A stretch of DNA of 64,000 nucleotides from the NCBI RefSeq assembly GCF_004365355.1, contig NZ_SODP01000001.1, positions 2,177,473 through 2,241,472 on the forward strand, written 5' to 3'. Positions 1 to 8,017 of the stretch are shown piece after piece. Each line of letters opens with the position of its first letter. The stretch's first letter is position 1. The position numbers and the translations under genes are program-made. Source of the stretch: Kribbella pratensis. Lineage in GTDB: Bacteria; Actinomycetota; Actinomycetes; Propionibacteriales; Kribbellaceae. The notes under the pieces were generated by a model, which saw only the letters and a program-made list of their open reading frames with translations, made no database searches and was not told the origin of the DNA.

Positions 1-471
1 GTTGTCGGCCAGGCCCCCGACGTCCCGGATACCGGTGACGATCTCGCGGAGCGCGTTCTGGTGACGTTCGTCGGCGACCTTGAGGAACGCCTCCGCGGCG
101 GGCGCGCCCGCCGCGGCCCGGGTCACGATCTGGATGATGTCGCCGGACTCCTCGTAGATCGCGACGTAGCCTTTCGCGAGTGCGTCCAGTTTGGCGTGCG
201 CCGACTCGGCGGCGGCGCACTCGGCGATGATGCTCGGCACCAGGTTGCTGGTCGTCCACAGGTCCATCAACGTCTGGAGCAGGCCCTCCTTGCCGCCGCA
301 CTGTGCGTAGACGGTCGCCGGTGACACCGCGGCGTCCCGGGCGATGCTCTCGACGGTCGTCTGCGAGTACCCGTACCGGCCGAACAACTTCCGCGCCGAG
401 CGCACCACCTCCCGTCGGGTCGTCTCGGCGTACAGTTCGCGCCGGCTCCGGGACTGTTCGTGCTCTGGCAC
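1..471 (-). CDS. TetR-family transcriptional regulator (3' end beyond window)
   Basis: The visible 157 codons encode a TetR/AcrR-type repressor. The N-terminal helix-turn-helix region reads RSARKLFGRYGYSQTTVESI followed by ARDAAVSPATVYAQCGGKEG, matching the TetR_N pattern; the usual Tyr-x-His-Phe after the recognition helix is replaced by YAQCGGK. The remainder is a helical ligand/dimer domain cut by the window edge. Two in-frame GTG codons (477 and 471) compete; 471 is preferred because a GAAGG element lies 9 nt upstream. It is transcribed in the same direction as the hydrolase gene to its right, 97 bp away. The ligand and target are unknown. Confidence 0.85.
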   Translation of the reverse strand, partial: MPEHEQSRSRRELYAETTRREVVRSARKLFGRYGYSQTTVESIARDAAVSPATVYAQCGGKEGLLQTLMDLWTTSNLVPSIIAECAAAESAHAKLDALAKGYVAIYEESGDIIQIVTRAAAGAPAAEAFLKVADERHQNALREIVTGIRDVGGLADN

Positions 472-568
472 CGGCACCCACCTTCGATCTCCGACGATCC
501 CGTCACCGCGAGCGCGGCCGGTCCGCGGCGAATCTATCGGAGCGCGCCCGGCGCGCGACGTCCGGCTC

Positions 569-1393
569 TCAGGACTTGATGAAGTCGAGGATGTCCGCGT
601 TGACGACGTCGGCGTTCGTGGTCGGAATGCCGTGCGGCCAGCCGGGGTAGGTCTTGAGCGTGGCGTTCGCCAGGATCTCGGCGGCCCGCGGCGCGGTACT
701 GCGGTAGGGAACGATCTGGTCGTCGTCGCCTTGCAGGACCAGGACCGGCACGCTGATCTTCTTCAGGTCGTCGGTGTAGTCCTCCTGGGCGAACGCGTCT
801 ACGCAGTCGTACTGAGCCTTCGCCGAGCCCATCATGCCCTGGCGCCACCAGTTCTGGATCACTGCCTCGGACGGTTCGGCACCCGGCCGGTTGTACCCGT
901 AGAAGGGCCCGGCGGCCACCTCGCGGAAGAACGCTGACCGGTTCGCCGCGATGCCTTGCTTCAGACCCGCGAAGGCCTCCGGCGGCTGGCCGTCGGGGTT
1001 CTCGTCGGTGAGCTGCTGCGACGGCACGACGGAGCTGATCAGGACGGCCTTCGCCGCGCGGCTCTCGCCGTGCCGCCCGAGGTAGCGCACCACTTCGCCA
1101 CCGCCCGCCGAGTGGCCGACGTGGACGGCGTCGCGGAGATCGAGGTGGGTGACCAGCGCCGCGAGGTCGTCGGCGTAGTGGTTCATGTCGTGGCCCTCGG
1201 AGACCTGGGCGGACCTTCCGTGTCCCCGGCGGTCGTGCGCGATCACCCGGAAGCCTTGGCCGAGGAAGAACAGCATCTGGTTGTCCCAGTCGTCGGCCGA
1301 CAGCGGCCAGCCGTGACTGAAGACGATCGGGCGGCCCGATCCCCAGTCCTTGTAGAACAGTTCCACCCCGTCGGGGGTCGTGATCGTTGCCAT
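569..1393 (-). CDS. Alpha/beta-fold hydrolase, non-haem chloroperoxidase type
   Basis: This is a 274-residue alpha/beta hydrolase of the cofactor-free haloperoxidase/esterase group. The N-terminus MATITTPDGVELFYKDWGSG, the oxyanion HGW, the nucleophile elbow VGHSAGGGE (Ser within G-x-S-x-G), an acid in LQGDDDQIVP and the catalytic His in GWPHGIP are all present. Length is typical of the family. The ATG at 1393 has GAGAAGG about 9 nt upstream; longer in-frame extensions lack a ribosome site. It probably acts in the cytoplasm on esters or peracids; the physiological substrate cannot be read from sequence. It is divergent from the BTAD regulator, sharing a 213-bp intergenic region that holds that regulator's promoter. 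Confidence 0.88.
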   Translation of the reverse strand: MATITTPDGVELFYKDWGSGRPIVFSHGWPLSADDWDNQMLFFLGQGFRVIAHDRRGHGRSAQVSEGHDMNHYADDLAALVTHLDLRDAVHVGHSAGGGEVVRYLGRHGESRAAKAVLISSVVPSQQLTDENPDGQPPEAFAGLKQGIAANRSAFFREVAAGPFYGYNRPGAEPSEAVIQNWWRQGMMGSAKAQYDCVDAFAQEDYTDDLKKISVPVLVLQGDDDQIVPYRSTAPRAAEILANATLKTYPGWPHGIPTTNADVVNADILDFIKS

Positions 1394-1489
1394 GGTGTTC
1401 TCGCCTTCTCGATCGACGTGGTGCGGGCTGTCGCTCCGGGGCGAGAGCGTGCACGCCACGTCCGACGGTAGGGATCCACACTTGACGGC

Positions 1490-1541
1490 CAGTGGATTTG
1501 CAGTGGATTGGTGGCTGGAGCGTGGCTCCAGCCTCTAGAGT
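1490..1541 (+). promoter_or_regulatory. SARP-like phased direct repeats with -10 box, promoter of the BTAD regulator
   Basis: CAGTGGATT occurs at 1490-1498 and again at 1501-1509, exactly 11 bp apart. GTGG cores follow at 1511 and 1522, also 11 bp apart. A -10 box TAGAGT lies at 1536-1541, about 7 nt after the last repeat. Streptomyces antibiotic regulatory proteins and AfsR are known to bind direct repeats with 11-bp phasing set about 8 bp before the -10. A separate perfect inverted repeat, GGCTGGAG-N5-CTCCAGCC (1513-1533), overlaps the last two repeats. Confidence 0.55.
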
Positions 1542-1606
1542 TCGACTTGACCGAAGCGCGTGACGCCAGGTGCCACGGCGGCCGGACCATCGGGAAGGGG
1601 CCGGAC

Positions 1607-4600
1607 ATGACGGAGACGCTGGTACCTCGAAGCGTCGACGCGCGGCCTTCGGGCGACGTCGGCTCGCTGAGGCTGCAGGTCCTGGGTCCGCTGCGAGTCT
1701 GGCACGGCGGCGTCGAGGTCGACCCCGGTCCACGCCAGCAGGCCTACCTGCTGGCACTGTTGCTGGCTCGCGTCGGAAGACCGATCGGCGCCGGCGAGCT
1801 GATCGACCTGATCTGGGGCGAGAACGTGCCGGCCAGCGCGTTGAACGTGATCCACAAGTACGTCGGATCGCTCCGCCGTCTCCTCGAGCCCGCCCTGCGG
1901 CCCCGGCAACCGGGCGCCTTCATCGTGCGGAGCGCCAACGGGTACCTGTGTACCGCCGGTCCGGACGTCCTGGACCTCGCGGGCTTCCGGCAACTCCTCG
2001 CCAGGGCTCGGACGGCCCTCGAAAACAACCGCGAGGCAGCCGCGCTCGACCAGTACGCCGCCGCGCTGGAGCTGTGGAGCGGCCAGGCCGGTGGGGGCGC
2101 CGCACACAGCCCCGTCGCGGCGCCGATCTTCGCCGGACTCGACGAGGAGTTCTTCGGCGCCTGTGTCGAGGCGGCCGAGCTCGCTGTCTCGCTGAACCGG
2201 CCTGACCGGGTGCTGCCGGCGCTCCACCTTGCCTCGACGATGGCTCCCTTGCATGAGCCGGTGCATGCCGGCCTGGTCCGCGCGCTGTGCGCCGCCGGCC
2301 AGCAGGCAGAGGCGCTGACGGCGTACGACATGATCCGCCGCCGGCTCGCGGACGACCTCGGCATCGACCCCGGCGCGGCGTTACAGTCCGCCCAGCGGCA
2401 CGTACTCGAGCAGAGTGCGCAGTCCGCGCCGCCCCCGCTGCGGGCCGTGCCGGCCGGTCTCGACGGTGAGCTGGTCGGGCGCACGGAGGAATTCAGCATG
2501 CTCCGCAGCGCCGTCGAGCCGGCACTCGTGGCCGGAACGGCTGTCGTTCTGCTCGAAGGTGAGCCCGGCATCGGCAAGACGCGTCTGCTCCAGGAGATCG
2601 CCCGTCACGCCCAGGATCGGACCGCCCGCGTGGTGTGGGGGCATGGCCTCCAGGGCGGCGGTGCTCCGACGATGTGGCCGTGGGTCGAGGTCATCGAGAG
2701 TCTTCTCGAGAGCCGGTCGACGACTCGCCGAGCGGAGTGGCTCGCAGGCGATCTGAGCCGCCTCACCGCTTCTCGTGACGCCGCCGGGGCAGCACCTGCA
2801 GTCCCGGATGACGGCACCCGGTTCCGGCTGTTCGAGGAGGTCGTCGGCGCGATCTCCGAAGCAGCATCCGAGCGTCCCCTGGTGATCGTCCTCGACGACC
2901 TCCAGTGGGCCGACCCCGCCTCCTTGCACCTGCTCGACCATGTGGTCGCCCGGCTTCCCGCCGGCACCGCGGTTGTCGCGGCGCTGCGCAACCGGGATCC
3001 GTCGCTCAGCATCGAGCTGGCCCGGGTCCTTGCCGCTGCGAGCCGGATGCCCGGTCATCGCCGGCTTCTGGTCGGACCGCTCGACGCAGGCGGCGTTGCC
3101 GAGCTGATGCGACGCGAGACGGGCGACCTGCCCGCTGCGGAAGTCTCGCGTGCAGTCCATGCGCGAACCGCCGGCAACCCGTTCTTCGTGCAGGAGGTGG
3201 CGCGGGTTCTCACCAACGGCAGCAGCCTGACCGAGGAGTGCGTGCTGCGCAGCGGTGTCCCACTGACCGTCCGGGACGTGGTGCGCGACCGCATGGCTGC
3301 GCTTGATCCCGACGTTCAGGCGCTTCTGCAGCTGGCCGCGCTCGCCGGCCGGAGTGTCGAACTGGTGCTGCTCGCACGGATCGCGGGCGCGGACGTGCCG
3401 ACCTGTCTCGAGCGGCTGGAGCCGGTCCGCGACCTGGGTCTCGCCGGTCCCGCTCCGGGAGATCCCTTCAGCTATTGCTTCACCCACGATCTTGTCCGCG
3501 AGGCGGTCTGCGAGGCCATCCCGCCCGGCCGCGCGGCTTCGCTGCACCGTGTTGTCGCCGACGCGATCGAGGCCATCGGCCCGGGTGACGACTCACTCGC
3601 CGAGCGAGCGGCGCACCATCTCTGGGAGGCCGGTCCGCTCATCGACCCGGCGCGTACGGTCGCGGCCCTGCTCCGGGCCGGGGCCCGGGCGACGGCGAAG
3701 ACCGCACTCCGAGATGCCGAACGGCACCTCGTCCGGGCCGTCGAGCGAGCCCGCGCAGCGGCCCTGCTCGACGTCGAACTGGAGGCGCTGTCCCGCCTGA
3801 TCGCGGTGGCCGGGATGCGCTCCATGTACGCCGCCGCGTCCGTCGACCTGCTGGAACGAGCGGAAACAGTGGCGAAGGCACTCGGCCGGGAGCGCCAGGC
3901 CGCCGGCTTCCTCTTCTCCCGATGGACCGCACACGTGCAGGGCCTCGAGCACGAACGTAGCTGCCCGCTCGCGGACCGCCTGCTGGAGCAGGGATCGGCC
4001 TCCAGCGATCCGGTCGTCCGCGGCTACGGGGACGCCGCGTGGGGAATTCAGCAGTGGCACCTCGGACGTGTCGGAGCGTCGTACCGCCATCTGACCGCGG
4101 CAGCGTCGCTCGGGCTGGCCGGCGATCACCGCCCCGACCCGGTGCGGGACGGGCTCCGGCTGCTGATCGTGGCGACGCTGGCCGAGATCTCCGCCTACCA
4201 CGGGAAGTCCGCTCAGGCACGAGCCGTCCTGGACCGGCTCGTCGCGGACGCGGCGGACGATGCCTATGCGACCACAGTCGCGACCTGCATGGCCTCCCGG
4301 GTCGCCTCGGTCGTCGGCGACCCGGAATGGGCTCTGCAGGCTGCGGGCCGTGGGATCGCGGCGGATCCGCAGTTCTCGTTCGGCTTTCTCGGCACCTATC
4401 TGCGCCTGGCCCGGCACTGGGCCCTGGCGATGACCGGTCACGATCCCGGCGCGGCCGCGGACGCGGCCGAGCGGCTCATCGTGGCCAACCTGACGAAACC
4501 CATCCGATCCTGTGTCTCCACCTGGTATGCGCTCCTCGCGGAGATGCGGGTGGCAGCCGGTACCACGGACGCCGCGGCCGTTGCGCTCGACCAGGCCGAC

Positions 4601-4813
4601 AACTGCCGGGACCGTTACGGGCAGCGATCGGCGGACGGTCTGCTCCTGCTCGTCCGGGCCCAACTGGCGAAGAAGCTCGCCGACCCGGGCGGCGCCGTAC
4701 GCCTGGCCGAGGAGGCACGGGCTGTGGCCGGGCGGCAGGAGGCATACCTGTTCGTGCAGCGTGCCGAGCTGCTCCTCACCGATCTCACCCGTCAAGAGCT
4801 AGGCGTTCAGTAG
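1607..4813 (+). CDS. BTAD-domain (AfsR/SARP-type) transcriptional regulator with AAA ATPase
   Basis: This is a 1068-residue multidomain regulator. An OmpR-type winged helix occupies roughly residues 18-100 (LRLQVLGPLRVWHGG onward), followed by a bacterial transcriptional activation domain to about 250. A STAND/AAA ATPase follows with Walker A GEPGIGKT near 318-326 and Walker B VIVLDDLQWAD near 427-436. A long helical TPR-like C-terminal half completes it. There is no C-terminal LuxR helix-turn-helix, so DNA binding rests with the N-terminus. ATG 1607 has GAAGGGG upstream at good spacing. No biosynthetic cluster is adjacent, so the regulon is unknown; the phased repeats in its own promoter suggest autoregulation. 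The 3' end overlaps the convergent WYL gene by 15 bp. Confidence 0.9.
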   Translation: MTETLVPRSVDARPSGDVGSLRLQVLGPLRVWHGGVEVDPGPRQQAYLLALLLARVGRPIGAGELIDLIWGENVPASALNVIHKYVGSLRRLLEPALRPRQPGAFIVRSANGYLCTAGPDVLDLAGFRQLLARARTALENNREAAALDQYAAALELWSGQAGGGAAHSPVAAPIFAGLDEEFFGACVEAAELAVSLNRPDRVLPALHLASTMAPLHEPVHAGLVRALCAAGQQAEALTAYDMIRRRLADDLGIDPGAALQSAQRHVLEQSAQSAPPPLRAVPAGLDGELVGRTEEFSMLRSAVEPALVAGTAVVLLEGEPGIGKTRLLQEIARHAQDRTARVVWGHGLQGGGAPTMWPWVEVIESLLESRSTTRRAEWLAGDLSRLTASRDAAGAAPAVPDDGTRFRLFEEVVGAISEAASERPLVIVLDDLQWADPASLHLLDHVVARLPAGTAVVAALRNRDPSLSIELARVLAAASRMPGHRRLLVGPLDAGGVAELMRRETGDLPAAEVSRAVHARTAGNPFFVQEVARVLTNGSSLTEECVLRSGVPLTVRDVVRDRMAALDPDVQALLQLAALAGRSVELVLLARIAGADVPTCLERLEPVRDLGLAGPAPGDPFSYCFTHDLVREAVCEAIPPGRAASLHRVVADAIEAIGPGDDSLAERAAHHLWEAGPLIDPARTVAALLRAGARATAKTALRDAERHLVRAVERARAAALLDVELEALSRLIAVAGMRSMYAAASVDLLERAETVAKALGRERQAAGFLFSRWTAHVQGLEHERSCPLADRLLEQGSASSDPVVRGYGDAAWGIQQWHLGRVGASYRHLTAAASLGLAGDHRPDPVRDGLRLLIVATLAEISAYHGKSAQARAVLDRLVADAADDAYATTVATCMASRVASVVGDPEWALQAAGRGIAADPQFSFGFLGTYLRLARHWALAMTGHDPGAAADAAERLIVANLTKPIRSCVSTWYALLAEMRVAAGTTDAAAVALDQADNCRDRYGQRSADGLLLLVRAQLAKKLADPGGAVRLAEEARAVAGRQEAYLFVQRAELLLTDLTRQELGVQ

Positions 4814-5740
4814 CCGGCGGGCGTGTTCGTGGACGGCGGTGCGGAGCTCGGGTGGTTCGAGAATCTCGAACGGCCAGTAGAGGCGGATGACCCCTGAGAC
4901 GAGGGGTCCCAGGTCGTTCGCGGCGAAGCGGACCTCGCAGGTGGTCGCGTCGATGGGATCGACCACGCCCTGGCTCGGCGGAATCAGCCGGGAGACGGTC
5001 GCGGCATCGGCCTGCACGCGGACCCGGGCGACGATGTCCCACGGCGCCACTCCGGTGCCCTCGGCAACTAGCGCGACCGGGTCGGGCGGGTCCTCGAACC
5101 GGTAGCGCGAGCCGGTCAGCACGGGCTCGCTGATGCGGTCGACACGGAAGGTACGCCAGGCCTGGCGATCGCGGTCGCGGGCGACCAGGTACCAGCGGCG
5201 GCCGGTGTGGACGATCTGCAGTGGCTCGACGCTGCGCTCGGACTCACTGCCGTCGTGCGTGCGATAGCGGAACCGGATCCCTTCGACATGACGGCAACCG
5301 GCGGCCAGGGTCACCAGCACCTCGCCGTCGACCTGCGGCAGCTCTCCCTGTGGCAGTTGCGTGGTATGCGCGCCGATGGCCGCGACCTGCTCCTGCAACC
5401 GGGTGGGCAGGACCTGATGAAGTTTGGCCAGCGCCGAGATCGCGGCCTCCTCGACGCCTGACACGGTGGTGGTCGTCGCGACGCGCAGGCCGACCGCGAT
5501 CGCGACAGCCTCCTCGTCCTCGAGCAGCAGCGGCGGAAGCCGGCCGCCCGGGCCGAGGCGGTAACCGCCGCCGATCCCGGCCTCGGCGTCGATCGGGTAG
5601 CCGAGAGAACGCAGTCGCGTCACGTCCCGCCGTACGGTCCGCGGCGTGACGTCGAGCCTCGCTGCCAGCTCGGCGCCGTCCCACTGCGGACGCGAGTGCA
5701 GCAACGACAGCAGGCGGAGCAATCTGGCCGCGGTATCCAT
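4799..5740 (-). CDS. WYL-domain transcriptional regulator (YafY/DeoR-like)
   Basis: The protein has 313 residues: an N-terminal winged helix of the HTH_11 type (LLRLLSLLHSRPQWDGAELA, then ARLDVTPRTVRRDVTRLRSL), a linker and a WYL domain in which RRWYLVARDRDR is the signature stretch, then the WCX C-terminal extension. Members bind DNA as dimers and sense small ligands or nucleic acid through the WYL fold; the signal here is unknown. It is divergent from the DinB-ankyrin gene with 64 bp between. A perfect 11-bp-arm inverted repeat lies in that gap and is a likely operator for this protein acting on one or both genes. Confidence 0.9.
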   Translation of the reverse strand: MDTAARLLRLLSLLHSRPQWDGAELAARLDVTPRTVRRDVTRLRSLGYPIDAEAGIGGGYRLGPGGRLPPLLLEDEEAVAIAVGLRVATTTTVSGVEEAAISALAKLHQVLPTRLQEQVAAIGAHTTQLPQGELPQVDGEVLVTLAAGCRHVEGIRFRYRTHDGSESERSVEPLQIVHTGRRWYLVARDRDRQAWRTFRVDRISEPVLTGSRYRFEDPPDPVALVAEGTGVAPWDIVARVRVQADAATVSRLIPPSQGVVDPIDATTCEVRFAANDLGPLVSGVIRLYWPFEILEPPELRTAVHEHARRLLNA

Positions 5741-5758
5741 GGTCAGGCCATTCTGCCT

Positions 5759-5798
5759 CGACCTGCGGACCGATCCTGTCCGCAGGTCGTCCTACGGT
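5759..5798. promoter_or_regulatory. Inverted-repeat operator and -10 box between WYL regulator and DinB-ankyrin gene
   Basis: CGACCTGCGGA at 5759-5769 and TCCGCAGGTCG at 5779-5789 form a perfect inverted repeat with a 9-nt spacer. A -10 box TACGGT lies at 5793-5798, and the DinB start codon follows after 6 nt, so that transcript is predicted to be leaderless. The palindrome occupies the -35 region of the rightward promoter and lies about 20 bp upstream of the WYL start codon. Confidence 0.6.
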
Positions 5799-5804
5799 GG
5801 CACC

Positions 5805-6653
5805 ATGACGACGCTCTCGCAGAATCTCCTGGACCTGTCCGACTTCGCTTGGCAACGCCTGCGGGGCCGGGTGCAAGGTCTCACCGACGACGAGTACTTC
5901 TGGGAGCCGTTTGACGGCTGCTGGTCGGTCCGCAAGACCGAGGACGGGTATGTCCCCGACGGCAGCCTGATCCCGCCGGAGCCGGCGCCGTTCACCACCC
6001 TGGCGTGGCGGATCACGCACATCGTCGACATCCTGCAGGAGGATCGCACCGCCACCTGGTTCGGCGACCAGCCCGACCCGGAGGACGGCCAACCGCCCGT
6101 GCCGGGTTCCGCGTCGGACGCTCTGGCCGCACTGGATCATGCGTACGACGTATGGCGTCGACGCCTCGCGGCGCTCAGCCAGGACGTCCTCGACCGGCCG
6201 ATGGGCGAGCCCGCGGGGTTGTACGCCGAGCACGACGGCACGTCCTTCGCGCTGCACATCCTGGACGAACTGATCCACCACGGCGCGGAGGTCGGCACGG
6301 TCCGCGACTTCTATCGAGGAGCGCATCCCGAGGACCCGTTCGCGGCCGCCCTCGCGGGTGAGGTCACACCGGCAGAGCGGCCGGCGCTCCTCGCCGAGGC
6401 GGCTGCGGCACAGCGCTGGGAGGTCATCCCGAAGCTCGCCGACCTAGGCTTCAGCGTCGACGAGCGCACGCAGGACGGCTTCACCGCAGCGCACCTTGCG
6501 GCCGGAACCGGCACGCTGGACACACTCAAGTTCCTGGTCGAGCGCGGCGCTGACCTCTCGTCGACCGATCCGCGCTTCAACGCCGACGTCCTCGGCTGGG
6601 CGAAATGGTTCAAGCAGTCGGACGCGATCGCCTACCTGGAATCGCTGGTCTGA
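5805..6653 (+). CDS. DinB-superfamily protein with C-terminal ankyrin repeats
   Basis: The protein has 282 residues. Residues 1 to about 175 form a DinB/mycothiol-transferase-like four-helix bundle, with metal-ligand-type histidines in WRITHIVDIL and LDELIHHGAEV. From about 190 to the end the sequence is ankyrin-like: AAAAQRWEVIPKLADLGFSV, then GFTAAHLAAGTGTLDTLKFL, then VERGADLSSTDPRF. DinB-fold proteins are metal-dependent thiol transferases or detoxification enzymes in actinobacteria; the ankyrin part presumably binds a partner. ATG 5805 is 6 nt after a -10 box, so translation is probably leaderless. Longer upstream starts run through the intergenic operator and are rejected. Confidence 0.85.
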   Translation: MTTLSQNLLDLSDFAWQRLRGRVQGLTDDEYFWEPFDGCWSVRKTEDGYVPDGSLIPPEPAPFTTLAWRITHIVDILQEDRTATWFGDQPDPEDGQPPVPGSASDALAALDHAYDVWRRRLAALSQDVLDRPMGEPAGLYAEHDGTSFALHILDELIHHGAEVGTVRDFYRGAHPEDPFAAALAGEVTPAERPALLAEAAAAQRWEVIPKLADLGFSVDERTQDGFTAAHLAAGTGTLDTLKFLVERGADLSSTDPRFNADVLGWAKWFKQSDAIAYLESLV

Positions 6654-6661
6654 ACATGCGA

Positions 6662-6687
6662 AAGCCCGCCCCGGCCGGGGCGGGCTT
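6662..6687. terminator. Bidirectional hairpin terminator
   Basis: AAGCCCGCCCC, a GGCC loop and GGGGCGGGCTT form a perfect 11-bp stem between the convergent DinB-ankyrin and VOC genes. It begins 8 nt after one stop codon and ends 8 nt before the other, so it can end transcripts from both sides. Confidence 0.9.
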
Positions 6688-6695
6688 CCAAGGTA

Positions 6696-7112
6696 TTACT
6701 CGAGGCAGATCCGGAACGGGTGGCCCGCCGGGTCGGCGTAGATCCGCCAGCCGCGCGCGTTCTCCGCGGGCGGCGGGTCCAGTGGGTCGAGCGGTTCGGC
6801 GCCAAGGGCGACCACGGTCGCGTGACCGCTCGAGAGGTCCTCGACGATCAGGTCGAGATGGAGATCCTGCGCGTCGGTGCCGGGCCAGGTGGCCGGCACG
6901 TACTGCTCCGAGCGCCGGAAGGCCAGCGTCGAGAACCCGAGCGAGGAGCCGGGGCCGGTCAGGCTCCGCCAGTCGTCGTCACCGTTCTCGTCGATGTCCA
7001 GCCCCAGCAGCGCTGAGTAGAACTGGGCGAGCTCGAGTGGGTCCGGGCATTCCAGCACCACCGAGCCGAGCCGCCCGGCAGTACTGCCCGGCTGCTCTGC
7101 CACCTGCGTCAT
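6696..7112 (-). CDS. VOC-family (glyoxalase/bleomycin-resistance fold) protein
   Basis: This is a 138-residue vicinal-oxygen-chelate protein with paired beta-alpha-beta-beta-beta units. SVVLECPDPLELAQFYSALL is the typical opening, LHLDLIVEDL the second-module strand, and RIYADPAGHPFRICLE the typical ending. It belongs to the common actinobacterial glyoxalase-like group, whose substrates are mostly unknown. ATG 7112 is preceded by GGAGGA at close spacing; the longer reading frame to 7229 has no ribosome site. Its own 3' end meets the shared terminator. The 181 bp upstream, to the CGNR gene, hold no other gene that I can see. Confidence 0.87.
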   Translation of the reverse strand: MTQVAEQPGSTAGRLGSVVLECPDPLELAQFYSALLGLDIDENGDDDWRSLTGPGSSLGFSTLAFRRSEQYVPATWPGTDAQDLHLDLIVEDLSSGHATVVALGAEPLDPLDPPPAENARGWRIYADPAGHPFRICLE

Positions 7113-7293
7113 CTGTCCTCCACATTCTGTTGCGTCAGCCTGCGTCCTCGTCCGGGGCAGGCCCGGCCAGGTCCCTCTTGTCGGAAGGCCCGGCCGCCTA
7201 CGATGACAGGTCGGAGGGACAATTCGCACCTTTCGACACGCGTTCTCGACCAGTGAGCCGATCGCTGACAGTGAAGGTTCGCTCTCGCTACCG

Positions 7294-7968
7294 CTAAGAC
7301 TGCGGTACGGCGGTAGCGCGTCGGCGCTCGCCGAGCTTGCGGATCTTGGCTCGCGTCCCGCAATCCTCCATCGCGCACCAACGGCGGGAACCGTTCCGGC
7401 TGCGGTCCAGGAACAGCCAGCCGCAGCCGCCGTCGTCGACCGGGCAGGCCCGCAACTGCCGCAGCTCGACCGTCCGGATCAGCTCGACCGCCGCCACCAC
7501 CAGCCGGTCCGGGATGAGCTGCGCCGGCGAGGTACCGACGATCAGCTCCGCGATGCCACGCTCTCGCCGCTCGTCCGGGATCAGCATCGAACGCGCGGCC
7601 GCCGCGGACCAGCGCAACATCAAGCGCTCGAAGGCAGATCCCTCGCTGCGCTTGACTCCGTCCGTCGCGACGACGGAGCCGGCCGCCCGCGGCGCGAGCA
7701 CGTCGTACGCCGCCTCGCGGATCTCCACCGTCGCGCCGAGCGCCTTCGCGGCCAGCTCCGGGGCCGAGCGCCAGGTGCCCTCGACGGCGCTGTAGTCGCG
7801 CAGATCGATCAGCTCGATCCGCCGGCTCCAGTCGAGCAGCTCGGCCGGCGACGTGAGGTAGTCGTGCTCGATCGAGGCGCCTCGCGCGCGGGGGGTGACC
7901 GTGTTCACCAGGTCGAGGGCAGGATGTCCGCCCACGATACGAAATCTGGTGTGAGAACTGTCGGTCAT
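7294..7968 (-). CDS. CGNR zinc-finger / ABATE-domain transcriptional regulator
   Basis: The 224-residue protein begins with the ABATE pattern (HTRFRIVGGHPALDLVNTV) and ends with a zinc-finger module: ACPVDDGGCGWLFLDRSRNG then SRRWCAMEDCGTRAKIRKL. The four cysteines are kept, but the name-giving CGNR tetrapeptide reads CGTR. Family members are presumed stress or antibiotic-responsive regulators. ATG 7968 lies 7 nt after TAGCAT (7981-7976), so the mRNA should be leaderless. A palindrome overlaps that -10 box. It is divergent from the MFS exporter, which it most likely controls. Confidence 0.85.
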   Translation of the reverse strand: MTDSSHTRFRIVGGHPALDLVNTVTPRARGASIEHDYLTSPAELLDWSRRIELIDLRDYSAVEGTWRSAPELAAKALGATVEIREAAYDVLAPRAAGSVVATDGVKRSEGSAFERLMLRWSAAAARSMLIPDERRERGIAELIVGTSPAQLIPDRLVVAAVELIRTVELRQLRACPVDDGGCGWLFLDRSRNGSRRWCAMEDCGTRAKIRKLGERRRATAVPQS

Positions 7969-7974
7969 GGATGA

Positions 7975-7989
7975 GATGCTACCAGCATC
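7975..7989. promoter_or_regulatory. Palindromic operator between CGNR regulator and MFS gene
   Basis: GATGCT-ACC-AGCATC is a perfect inverted repeat. Its left half overlaps the minus-strand -10 box TAGCAT (7981-7976) of the CGNR gene, and it lies about 30 bp upstream of the MFS start. The position fits autorepression and control of the exporter. Confidence 0.5.
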
Positions 7990-8017
7990 ACTTCTTTTAC
8001 CGGGATCAGGTGACCTC

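Noticed and set aside
5777-5798. TGTC-N12-TACGGT before the DinB-ankyrin gene as a fourth damage promoter
   Set aside because: Spacing fits, but only TGTC and one further base of the 9-bp upstream element match, and the bases are explained by the palindrome. Kept only as a remark.
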